From contig CM069874.1 in NCBI GenBank assembly GCA_036172665.1, positions 51,070,707 through 51,134,706 on the forward strand: a stretch of DNA of 64,000 nucleotides, written 5' to 3'. Positions 21,880 through 32,831 of the stretch are shown one piece after another (the stretch's first letter is position 1; each line of letters opens with the position of its first letter). Made by a program: the position numbers and the translations under genes. The DNA is from Prosopocoilus inquinatus. Lineage: Eukaryota > Arthropoda > Insecta > Coleoptera > Lucanidae. The notes beneath the pieces are model-generated. The model saw nothing but the letters and a program-made list of their open reading frames with translations, made no database searches and had not been told where the DNA came from.

Positions 21880-24070
21880 TTTTTTAAATAAAGATTTAAA
21901 AAGTTCCACATTTTTGGACATATACAGTGTGGGCCAATAGTGTGTATTCGGTGGATAGCGCCTAAATTAATGCAGATTTTGAAAATCTGTTTTCGCTATT
22001 ACTTACCGGTGATATAGATGCATGATGTAAAATTAGTTACAATTATACAGGCTGTTCCGTGTGGCTCTGCCAGACCAAAGTTGTGTTTTTCTAATGAAAC
22101 GTACTGTATATTATGGTTTATATCGATTCATCTTTAAGAGTAGATAAATTTATTATAAGAATGTTATATACCTAAACCTAATAGTTTTTTTAGATATTGA
22201 CATTTCAATGTAAAAAAATGGTATTATTTGATGTTTTACAGATTAGATGTTTATTAAAATTCGGCATTTAAATTTTACAGTAACGTTACATAACCTCTAT
22301 GGAACAGAAAACAATTTCCATCTCGAACATATTCGTATTATTTTACTCAGGGTGATTCATAACTCGGATGTTTATTTTATTCGGTTAGTTTAAATGGAAC
22401 ACCCTATATTTTATTACTGAATTTAATAGATCTTTGATTAAGCTTTACAATGATATAGGGTTCAGTATGTGTTACACAACAAACCTACACACAGTAAGAT
22501 GTCAAATTCGTAGATTTATAAATCAGCAATTATTACATCTTCCAATGGAATATTTTGTCTATAATTTATTGATTTTAATTAAAAACTCTGTACATAGACT
22601 GTTCGTACTTTTAGTCTGTTAAGAAATTATATTTATTTCATCTGTAACATAAAAAGCTGTATGCATACTTTTATTTAATACCGCTCTAGCTCCAAGCTTT
22701 CTGGTTTGTCGCAGAGTTATAATAGTTGGTAATTATGTTCATTATCTGTGACTGCGACCGTCTTACTACATGTTTACATTCTTTGCCTTACAAACCAGGG
22801 AAATACAGAAACACCAGTTCGAAGCAAATTCCATCAAATAATAACCGACAAAAATTCCATCTCTCACATGCATGCATTGGCAGTGTCGAATGCTCTGAAG
22901 ATGCCCCCACCCCCTCCAAGTGTCAGTTCCGTTGCCTGTGAAACTAATGCTTAACTCGAAAAATTTTAATTTGAATTTTATCAACACTATCTGATTATTT
23001 TAAATAAGACAACACCCAACAACAACAACAATATCAATAAAGATACCAATAAAAAAACAGTAATAATAGAAATAACTATAACATGTGATTTAAATGAGAA
23101 TCAATCTCCTTGTCACAGAAAACAATTATGTGAAGAGGACCATGGTTATCATTTTGAAAATTTTCTATATTGTTATTAATGTTAAATCAATTGTTATTCA
23201 TTATGTTGTTCCTTAGCGTTACTTAATCTTATTGAAAGTAATCAGGCAATGTTGGTAAAATAGAATAAAAAAAAAAATTAAATATGCATTTTGTTTGTGA
23301 TGTCATAAATCAAATGAGTGTCATTTTTAACAGACTAGAAACTATAAACAGACTCAATACAGATTTTCTAGAAAAAATCAACTAAATTATAGACAAAATA
23401 TTTCATTGGAAGATGGAATAATTGCTGATTTATGAATCTACGAATTTGACATCTTACTGTGTGTAGGTTTGTTGTGTAACACATACTGAACCCTATATCA
23501 TTGTAAAGCTTAATCAAAGATCTATTAAATTCAGTAATAAATATAGGGTGTTCCATTTAAACTAACCGAATAAAATAAACATCCGAGATATGAATCACCC
23601 TGAGTAAAATAATACGAATATGTTCGAGATGGAAATTGTTTTCTGTTCCATAGAGGTTATGTAACGTTACTGTAAAATTTAAATGCCGAATTTTAATAAA
23701 CATCTAATCTGTAAAACATCAAATAATACCATTTTTTACATTGAAATGTCAATATCTCAAAAAACTATTAGGTTTAGGTATATAACATTCTTATAATAAA
23801 TTTATCTACTCTTAAAGATGAATCGATATAAACCATAATATACAGTATGTCCCATTAAAAAAACACAACTTTGGTCTGGCAGAGCCACACGGAACAGCCT
23901 GTATAATTGTAACTAATTTTACATCATGCATCTATATCACCGGTAAGTAATAGCGAAAACAGATTTTCAAAATCTGCATTAATTTAGGTGCTATCCACCG
24001 AATACACACTATTGGCCCACACTGTATATGTCCAAAAATGTGGAACTTTTTAAATCTTTATTTAAAAAAA
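21880..24070. mobile_element. Family P palindromic (foldback) element
   Basis: Left arm about 21880-22622 and right arm about 23328-24070 are inverted copies. They are separated by a spacer of about 700 bp that holds a SINE fragment. Element ends read CAGTGTGGGCCAATAGTG (21925) and its complement at 24024, next to TATA. The inverted match continues about 45 bases beyond these ends (CCACATTTTTGG on both sides), so the flanks are duplicated as well. Both arms contain internal CAGGGTGATTCATAAC and GGAACACCCTATA texts that look like the ends of a further small element. No coding sequence is recognised. The paired short frames (for example KSLFKK) only reflect arm identity. Confidence 0.82.
22685..22880 (-). 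mobile_element. SINE body fragment
   Basis: Matches the body of the tRNA-derived SINE at 37228-37556, from TCTAGCTCCAAGCTTT through CTTACAAACCAGGGAAA. The tRNA-like head is missing. It lies in the spacer of the family P palindrome. Confidence 0.6.
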
Positions 24071-24349
24071 ATAGAAAAAAAATGTTAGATTTACAACGCA
24101 ATAACGTACGCACTCACAAACCACTTAAAATTGAATGCTGTAAGTGCCGACTGTATACAGCCTGTTTCAAATTCGACTCACCATGGGGATCTTGCTTATT
24201 AGAAGAGATAGACGGTAGGTTTAAATTTGGCAAAGTTGCTATTTAAATTTGATGAGCATTAATAATCCGGTGATAAAAAATTTCTATGTTACTTCTTATT
24301 CGAAATAGTAAAAAAAAGAAAAATTGTAATTTTTTTATTTTGCGGGTGC

Positions 24350-24425
24350 GGGTCAGTGGCGGCCTTAGGGGCGGACGAACCGGGCAACCGCCCAGGGCCC
24401 CGCGTTTCCAAGAGCCCCGCACCAT
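24350..24425 (+). mobile_element. hAT-like terminus
   Basis: GC-rich text CAGTGGCGGCCTTAGGGGCG, followed by a GGGCAACCGCCCAGGGCCCC inverted motif, resembles the 5' end of small hAT elements. The A-rich block at 24540-25660 may be its interior. No matching right end was found before the Penelope fragment at 25731. Confidence 0.45.
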
Positions 24426-24539
24426 TTACAATATGTACATTTTTCAGTTTTTTAACCTACGATAGCTCAGTTAGGATAATAGGATTATGATTATCCAATA
24501 TTCGCATGAAACCTATAACAGGAATTCCCAACGAGGTCG

Positions 24540-25660
24540 ATGTGTACTTAAAAAGTAATTAAAAAAAAAGACGATCAGTTGATCATCAAAGCAGAAATGT
24601 TTCTAAAATACGATCAAAAACAAAAGATGATTGTCGATGAAGACAGTATGAGAATAAAGTTTGCAAAATACCTCAGCAGTACCTAAGTCGAGAATCTATA
24701 AATATTAAGGAAAAAGGCGATCAGTTAATAACTGAAAAAATAAAATGAAGTCAAGTCGAACAAAAGAACAAAAGAAAAAAATGGCGTAAATCGACGACAA
24801 CCGAGTAAAAGAAAACCAAACAAAAGACGATCAAGTGATCAATTAGAAAAGAAAAAAAAGCATGTCAAATAAAATGAAACAAAAGAAAAAAACAGCTGAT
24901 GAATTGATGGTTAAAGAGAACAACAAAGTAAAATTTACTAAAAAAAAACAAAGGTCGATTAGTCGATTATATTAAAAAACTAATATAGTAAAGTCGAATG
25001 AGGAAAAGAAAGTAATGTGTGTATGTTTATTTCAGAAGCAACTGTAAAATAGAAAAAAAGAACTTAATCTAAAGCACAAGTTCGAAAACATGATGATAAA
25101 GTTAAAACCAAAATAAAAAAAATTGTACAATACTAACAAAAAATCAGATAGATTTAAAATCGGATGATTTTTGTCAAATTAAAAGAAACGGACGATCAAT
25201 TAATAATTAAAAGATAAAATAAAGTCGAATTGAATAAAAGAGAAAACAAAAATGGCGATCGACGAGATTAAAGTGTAATGAAAACAAAAGACGATCAATT
25301 GATAATTAAAAAAAGATGTCAAATAAATTCGAACAAAAGAGAAAAACGACGACAGTTTAAAAATAAAAACAAAACAAAGAAAATCGATTAAAAGAAAAAA
25401 GCAAACTTTGAAAATTAAATAAATAATAATAATAATTTAAACAAAAGTCATATAAGCAGTTAAAGGAAAAACAAAAAGCAAAAGACGATCGGGGATGAAG
25501 ATAAGACTAAAATAAAAATTATGTAAAACTAAGTCCAATCGAATCATGAACGTTGACGAATATTTAATCGAAAGTTTGGACAAAAGAAAAGAAAACGAAA
25601 GATAATAAAATTAAAAATTCCAAGATAAAATAAAGTGAAATCGAATTTAAAAAAGAAGAG
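24540..25660 (+). repeat. A-rich, T-poor degenerate repeat block
   Basis: About 1.1 kb with strong purine bias on the plus strand. A word like ACAAAAGACGATCAATTGAT recurs with changes near 24576, 24716, 24817, 25193, 25284 and 25478. AAATAAAGTCGAA-like text recurs between them, suggesting an old, highly diverged tandem array. It has no protein-coding potential. Confidence 0.6.
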
Positions 25661-25730
25661 AAGAAACGATTGGTTTATATTTAAATAAATAATTGATTGT
25701 CACAATTTAACAAATTTAAGAGAAATCCCG

Positions 25731-25810
25731 TGACTTCTGTTGTGATTAAGAAGTCATCTACTGAAGATGGCAGCATGGCGGCCGAAATACGTATATAGTA
25801 TTAAAAAAAA
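25731..25810 (+). mobile_element. Penelope-like 3'-end fragment
   Basis: Text TGACTTCTGTTGTGATTAAG through CTACTGAAGATGGCAGCATG to the A-run matches the 3' end of the Penelope-like element at 8860-8950 on the other strand, including the A-run and the following TTGTGGTT. No reverse transcriptase is attached. Confidence 0.72.
25758..25798 (+). ncRNA. Hammerhead ribozyme-like motif, second Penelope 3' end
   Basis: Helix I CTA/TAG, core CTGAAGA, stem II GGCAGC-ATG-GCGGCC (one mismatch), GAA, helix III ATA-CG-TAT, then an AUA cleavage triplet. It is the same fold as at 8871-8915 but with a shorter helix I and a better triplet. The extra T after the core is shared. Confidence 0.55.
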
Positions 25811-26087
25811 ATTGTGGTTCATTTCAATTTCATTGTCAAATTGTATAATTAATTACAATTACAATTCGATAGGCAACATTGTAGCCTACAGGTATCACGT
25901 CACTTCTCTGAAAATAGTACATGCACTTTTGAACTATTCCTCTCAACAAAGTTGAAAAGTCCCTAATTTTTCCCCGAATTTTTTTTTAAATCGTCAACGG
26001 TTCTTCGCTAATGAATTTTAATTTAAAAAAATGATATATTCATTAACAAAATTATTTATTTTCTTAGAAGAAGTTAGTCAACGTAAC

Positions 26088-26300
26088 GTCGCTCAAAGTG
26101 CAAAAGGTCGTAAGTATGTCAAAAAGCTGCATTTTTCAGAAGACCATTTTTTTCTCATGATTCCATTCTTATTATTATATGAATATTTTTATGTCAAATC
26201 GAAATAGCTATTGATATATGTATGTAAATACTTAGCATTTTGTGATAAAAGAAAAGAAAAACCAAATTTTTGACATACGACCTTTTCTACTTTGAGCAAC
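26088..26300. mobile_element. Small MITE-like element (213 bp)
   Basis: Left end GTCGCTCAAAGTGCAAAAGG. The right end in reverse reads GTTGCTCAAAGTAGAAAAGG, and both continue into GTCGTA...TGTCAAAAA. No coding potential. Target duplication unclear. Confidence 0.7.
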
Positions 26301-26624
26301 AATAAGCTGCATTCGGTTCACAGTCAAAATCATTTCTCCTTGATCAGCAATAGATCAGTAGATCAAAATGATCTGGATTGGCTTCGTCACGTTCCGTTTG
26401 TAGTGAATCCTGTACGAATCGAATGCGTAATTCATCAAAACAAAAATCAATTTAAAGGACATCGAACATTATGAACTATTACACGTTTTTCTTAAAAGAG
26501 TTGATCTAATGAAAATTTTAACAAAAGACGTAAGAATAACTAGAAAAGAAGTTTATGCAACAATAAAAAATTGTAATTTACAAAATCGTCATGAAATGCC
26601 CACGAGCAAACAAAAGCCTCACAA

Positions 26625-26825
26625 ATTGGCAACACTGTTAATCTCCGGCGCGCCGCAGATTAGTAAAGCTAAAACTAGTCCTACCCTTAAAACACGAAGG
26701 AAGAGTTCGCACGAAGCGAAATCATCGTCACGGCATCGAACCCAATTGAATAAAAGTAAAGGCAGCGGAAGACCAATGGTATTAAAAGTCAAATTTGAAC
26801 GCAATCTAATCTCTCCGTCCTCGAA
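26625..26825 (+). repeat. Repeat T, copy 1 (about 200 bp)
   Basis: Shares order and text with 37775-37981: both have GCCGCA(G/A)ATT, then a catcg-tcac-gca-tcga-cc-aat core, and both end GAACGCAAT-TAATCT-TCCG. Both copies stay open in the same reading frame (ends ERNLISP and ERNLIFP). Nature unknown: an old transposon part or a short conserved coding remnant. Confidence 0.55.
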
Positions 26826-26875
26826 AAGTTGTAATTCTCAGAACCGAATATAGCAACAAAATTAGGAATGATAAA

Positions 26876-27695
26876 TCTGAAATAAGTGCAGAAGTTTAAA
26901 CCTGTAATACATCACCATAAATGGGAACGATTGAACTTATATGATCTTAATAAAAGTTTTACATATTTCGAGAAAATCGCAGTTGAAAATCGGGCAAGAA
27001 ACAATCGTACGTCTATGTCTTTGAAATAGGTCAAGAAAAGAAATTTTATTGGAACCAGAAACAAAAATGCAGTCGACCAGTGACCTTTGCCGAAGTCGAG
27101 AGACCAATAAAAGCGTTGTTTTTAAGTCATATTACAGTTGAGCGACAAAATTTGCTTCATTTTTTATGATTATGACACACAATTTATTGCTCCGTATTCT
27201 CTGGGATCAATAGTTAGGTAAAGCTAAATATGATTACTATCTACATAATATTAATATTTATTAAAATGCCGCAATTCACGAACGGCGAGCATTTCAGAGG
27301 AGTGTAATCATAATGCAGCCAACAGAATTTGCGCTAATCCTGACATGCACACGAACACAAGAATCACTTTTTCGCCAAGCTCGTTTGTCTGTCGCCAATG
27401 ATGGACGTCATACGATGGCCAATTGTGTGTAAACATTTCTAAATGTGAACGTTTGTTTGAATGTGATCTTCCACACAGATGATATTCGGTGAGTGTGTCT
27501 TGCATATTTGTCATCCCCGCGATGTTTAATGTCTACGATCAGAGAAGCAAGTTCCATAAGTTTTTTTTTTGTTATTTCATGAGCGCCGACTAAGGGACGG
27601 ATAAAGGAATGTTTCTTTGTTAAACGAATTTTTGTTTGTACTTTTTTTTCGTATTATCAGCATACTGTGGTTGCACTTATTTTGCAAACACCCTG
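26876..27695 (+). mobile_element. Family Y, copy 2
   Basis: The left end is eroded (starts CTGAAATAAGTGCAG). The right end is GCAAACACCCTG followed by TA. The transposase remnant runs from the ATG at 27266 to about 27432 with frameshifts: N-terminal text MPQFTNGE, and C-terminal text QESLFRQARLSVANDGRH in another frame. Confidence 0.8.
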
Positions 27696-27697
27696 TA

Positions 27698-29350
27698 TCT
27701 AAGGCTTAGATGTATTATGTCGCAAACTTGTTGCCTGTAGATGACGAAGCTGCTGTGACAGAACAAACAATTATCTCTCACATCGAGAAACCTTTAAGGT
27801 CAAAAAACAATAATGGAAAAATTGTTATCGAATCTAAAAAGAGTTCTGCTATTTTTTGATGATATATCAGGTGTTTTTTTTCCGCTCACAGATTCGTGAT
27901 CCAAACGTGTTTTGATTCGAAAACAGACATTTCTTTCTTTGAATCTCTCCATTTTTAAAACTTGTTTGGATTGAATTATGGTTATTTGCAAATGAACTGT
28001 CAATCAAAAATTCAAGTCAAGTGTTTTGTTACAACTACAACATTCAGATCCAAATTATTCGAAACACGATCAAACTTTTAAGCGAAAGAAAGCACCTATC
28101 CTTGTAGTAGCAAAGTCAAAAAATGATCTTGAAAGCAAGATACAAGAAGTGCTAAGTCAATTACAAAATTAAGGCTTTCGATTAAATAAATGTAAATCTC
28201 AATATTAATATTACGCTATTCCAAACATATTTTTCATTTGCATGTTATAACACCAGGAAATGTTATGTTTAAGTTATCAGCTGTGTGAGCGAGCAAGCCG
28301 TATTCATTACACGCGTCGCCTTCGGTGTTTGGATGGAAACAGGGGTTTCCCCTCTCCACATAAAAGTAAATCTTTCCATTCTATCCATCATAGCGACGCT
28401 GTGATAGAATTTGACGGTGTATTTTAAAGTCACCCTATACAATTTTACTATCGGAATTTATTGTTACTGTAAGCTAGTTTCGATTTCATTGTGACAATAT
28501 AAAACGATTTACCGTAGAAATTTCATAAAATATTAAATTCAAGAAACCTTCATGTAGGTATTAATTCTTAACACCGTCGTAAAAATAGGTATTTATAACA
28601 GACAAAAGTTGTACGTATATCATTCGGATCGTAAAATAACCATCTACTCACCTATCCACCTGTGATCTACGTGCGACAAACACAGACACAATAATTCAAA
28701 ATAGCTAAAAGAGATTTTCTTTTACGATCCCGATTTTTTGGTGGGTAAGCGGCTTAGTTGCGTTTCTTTACACCGTACGAGGTGGTTTCGTTTTCTAGCC
28801 CTAGACTTGCTGAGTTGTTCATTCTATCCGCTTACCGGAATAATGAAGCGCACTAATCCCAACATAACCAGGATAAAGGTCCACGTTTCTCAGCCATCTA
28901 TATGTAAAATTAGGCCATTATGTCTCACAATGGAACTACACCGGAGCAGCATGAATAAGCTCAAAGAGAGACCACATAAACAGGCATTTTCTGCATCTGG
29001 AAGAGTTAGAAGCGGTAAAAGCAGAAATGCAATAGATAAACCGCTTTGTGTACATACACCTAACAAACAGTATATGATTGGCTAAATCTACTCACTTAAT
29101 CACCTTTTGTTAACATTGTATAAATTCGATATTTTTTTGTTGTTATTTATCGAATACACTTAACCAAGTTTATCTACAAATAAATGGTATTTATTTAGGT
29201 ATTTCGTCAATGTTTCTTAAGAAAGGACTGGAACACCTAATCAAAGCGATTAAAGCAGTTTCTTTCTTTAAATAAACTTCACGTTCGAAAACGCATACAG
29301 ATATGTGTAGAAATTATGTTTAGAAAATTAACATATTGTTAATAAGAGGC
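27698..29350. other. Intron sequence, no gene recognised
   Basis: A 115-codon open frame at 28738-29085 has no recognisable motifs. A short text ACCCTATACAATTTT near 28435 could be a lone element end. Confidence 0.3.
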
Positions 29351-29352
29351 TT

Positions 29353-29498
29353 GGGGCCCTATTCTGTATCAAAACCGTTAAATTTAAAGGGCTGTTAAAT
29401 TTTGTTGCTACGGTAACAACCAATCATAGAACTGTATTTTAAATTTTAAAGGACCTCTAAATTTTAACAGCCCCTTAAAAAGTTACAGAATACGCCCC
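29353..29498. mobile_element. Small MITE (about 146 bp)
   Basis: Left end GGGGCCCTATTCTGTATC. The right end in reverse reads GGGGCGTATTCTGTAAC. Both are followed inward by AAAGGGCTGTTAAA-like text. No coding potential. Confidence 0.72.
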
Positions 29499-29550
29499 TT
29501 GGTTAGAATTTCCTGCAAATTAACAGTAAAACGAAGTTCGTACATACATA

Positions 29551-30640
29551 CCGGGTGTCCCGCGACATGTGCTCACCCTTCTAGAATCTTTATTTATTAA
29601 TAGATTAACCTGAATTTTGGAGACAGTAAACTAAGCAAAAAATGGAATTCTTTGACATACAGATAGTCGTCATAGGACTTCCGGTTTCGCCGGAAGTGAT
29701 ATCAACTTTCTTATTTTAAATGAAATACCCTATATATTTTTACATATTTAAAATCTACGGATCATTACAAGTCCGAATACGCATCAATTGTTAATTTTGG
29801 TTTCCATGACAACGAAAAAAAAAACTTTTTTATTTTTCAATCTAGAAAGCTATGAATCGCATTTTTTCGATCTAATGCGATCAAGTGTTTCGAAAAAATC
29901 ACTCCTTTGATGGTATATAGATTTTTAACATTTTCACAGTATTTGAAATTTTCATTAGCTATTAACTCATTTTTTTCGATAGAACCTCATATGTTTCTTA
30001 GCTTAGTTCAACTGAACATTTTGAACATTTTTTTCTGAATGCGCTGATACCAAATACGTCATATTTTCTTTGAAAATAATTTAAAATAGAGCATGTTTTA
30101 TTGAAATTTTACACTCCCTTTATTTCAAATGACTTTCAAAGAAAATATGACGTATTTTGTATCAATGTACTCAGAAAGAAACGTTCTGTTGAACTAAGCG
30201 AAGAAACACATGAGGTTCTATCGAAAAAAATGAGTTAAGAGCTAATGAAAATTTCAAATACTGTAAGAATGTTAAAAATCAAAATACCATCAAAGGAGTA
30301 ATTTTTCCGAAACACTTGATCGCATTAGATCGAAAAAATGCGATTCATGGCTTTCTAGATTGAAAAATAAAAGTTTTTTTTTTCGTTGTGATGGAAACCA
30401 AAATTAACAATTGATACGTACTCGGACTCATAATGCTCCGTAGATTTATTTTATTATTATTTATTATCTATTTAAAATAAGAAAGTTGATATCACTTCCG
30501 GCGAAACCGAAAGTCCTATGACAACTATCGGTATGTTGAAAAATTTCATTTTTTGTTTAGTTTATCGTCTGCAAAATTCAGGTTAATCGATTAATAAATA
30601 AAGAATCTAGAAAGGTGAGTACATAGCGCGGGACACCCGG
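29551..30640. mobile_element. Family Z foldback element, arms about 510 bp
   Basis: Starts CGGGTGTCCCGCGACATG after TA and ends with the complement, CGCGGGACACCCGG, before TA. The two arms are reverse complements almost throughout (for example ATCACTTCCGGCGAAACC in both) around a loop of about 60 bases centred near 30100. It has no gene. A partial relative lies at 47466-47640. Ends and TA flanks are of the same style as families X, Y and P. Confidence 0.88.
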
Positions 30641-31295
30641 TATAATGAATCTAATTTTGAAAAGGTTTCGCAGATGGTTAAATTTGAATATCCTTTTCCA
30701 AAAGTTCAAACATTCACTTACGAAATTTTGCTACCTACCTGAGTAAAAACAAGATTTGTGCTGAGGAAATTAACTTACGGTCTTACAGCACAGCCAATAG
30801 CTTCAGTCGTGTGGACGTGGGTGTTAATTAAACGCGAAAATAAACGAACGTTCCTAATCTTAACAAGAGATGAGGAGAGGATCGAAGGAAATGGCTCAAT
30901 TTATGTAACAACTTTGATATCATAACATGTAACGAGTGTCTAAATAAAAAACTGGTCAAGCAGGCTGTAGAAAAATTTACAAATAAGGTCTGTACGTCTT
31001 AGATAATTTCGTACTTTCAGCAAAAACATAAACCCTCATATGGTAATTCGTTAAATATTATATGATTGTCCAGCTAAATGTAAACATAACTTTTAAATAG
31101 GCTCCCAAAAATTAATGTGTTGTCATTTATAAAAGATAATTAAGTAAAAGTAACAGAAAACGTGATTATTCAACGGCAAATTTTTGTGACAGCTTCCGAT
31201 ATGAACTTAGAAGCGACGTGCATGCAGCGAACAAATTCTCGGTCATAGCTTACTTGACCAGATTTTTATTTAGACGCTCATTAGTAGTCAACATA

Positions 31296-32644
31296 CATCG
31301 TGTCTCTAAACGTATGTCTTTAATTGAAACCACAAATATTGGTCAAGAAAAGAAGCAAAATTTGTTATACAAGTATTGGTCAGATAGCAATAATAACGCA
31401 GATAAAAATTATTTTACTTTATTTTTAATTTTTACTTTACTGAAATTGTTTGAGGGTCGCTGAATGCAATTTAACTGTTCCGGCTGAGCACGGTTTTCAA
31501 CTACTCCCTGGCGTTCGAGGACATAAAAAAATCATAAAAACGCAGACCATGACCTAATGCACAGATATTGTACTTAAAGCAGGTCAAGTATCGTGTTTTT
31601 TTTTTGAATTTAAAAAACAGATAAATTTTGTTTGGGTAAGTTCTTAATAGTTTAAAATGTTATGTGCGTGTTGCATTAATTTTAATTAATTAATAACTTT
31701 AACAATTAAATTTATAAAGTCAATCTAAAGGCGATCAAAAAAGTGGAAATTCTTTTAACATATTAATTTGTAAATTGCCAATAATTAACCTCAGTGTTGA
31801 TTACTAAAGTTTAAGGTATTTGTACACCAAAAATAAATTTGTTTCTTTATTAAAACTTCGAATAAACTCCGAAATAAACGTCTGCACTAGGCGAGAGCTT
31901 TTATGTCTTTATGGATTGAACCGACGCAGAAATTCAGGTTCAATATTATCCTTATAAAAACATGTGTTTTGTGTTGGAATCTAAACAATTAATAAAATAG
32001 TTCGATTGAGAGCTAGCGAAGTTATTCAATCACTTATTTTGAACCCATAGATTATTGTGTGTACAGGCAATCTAATTTATTTAAATTTTTCATCATATCA
32101 GACTCTAATTCTTGCTTTCCGTTTTTACAATAGGAATAGTTTCTGCTTTTGCAATACTTATTCTGCAGCTATTAGTGCGATAATTAAAAAATAATTTCAC
32201 GCATTTTCAACGCAATTACAAAACTAGAATACGAAGATGTTTAATTACTTTAGCAAAAATCTAACGAAATTTAGGTACTAGTTTTTAACATAATTGTTAT
32301 TGTCTATTACAAAAAGGTGCGTAAACAAACGTTCTTACTTATCGCATGTTGAAAATACAAATAAACATGCCGATGTCCGCAAGTCGGATTCATTTTCGTA
32401 TACAAAAAGACCTTGACCGAGTTCTTCTGAACGTAAATAAAAAGTTTTATTGCGGTTTATTGCTTTTATTGGAATAAATTACTGAAACAAGTCGTAAACC
32501 AAGTTTCAAAACAAAGGGACTGCGCTCGCTTGTGATAGGTCAGTCTTTCATTCTTGGGCAAAAAAAATCAGATTTGAAGAATTAATCTCTTATGTAACGA
32601 GGAACTTACAGTTTCATTCAAAGACAGAGATTTTGAAACACCTG
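31296..32644 (+). mobile_element. Family X, copy 2
   Basis: Starts CATCGTGTCTCTAAACG after TA and ends AAACACCTG before TA. It aligns along its whole length with 57265-58588 and with 1629-2945. No coding sequence. About 1.35 kb. Confidence 0.85.
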
Positions 32645-32831
32645 TATATGCAACAGTTCGAAAAATTAAAATGTACTGTAAGTAGCAGGCGTAATGCCAC
32701 CGAGTGTGTATTGCACCAAACAAAACTATGGAATGTTACGTTTAGCCAGAATTAGAATATTACGTAAATGACTACTAACAAACAAAATTAAACAGGAAAA
32801 TATAGCTGTAAAGTACCTCAAATTAACCAGT

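Noticed and set aside
22894..22920. Hammerhead-like start CTCTGAAGATGCCC
   Set aside because: No stem II partner or GAA follows, so the core cannot form.
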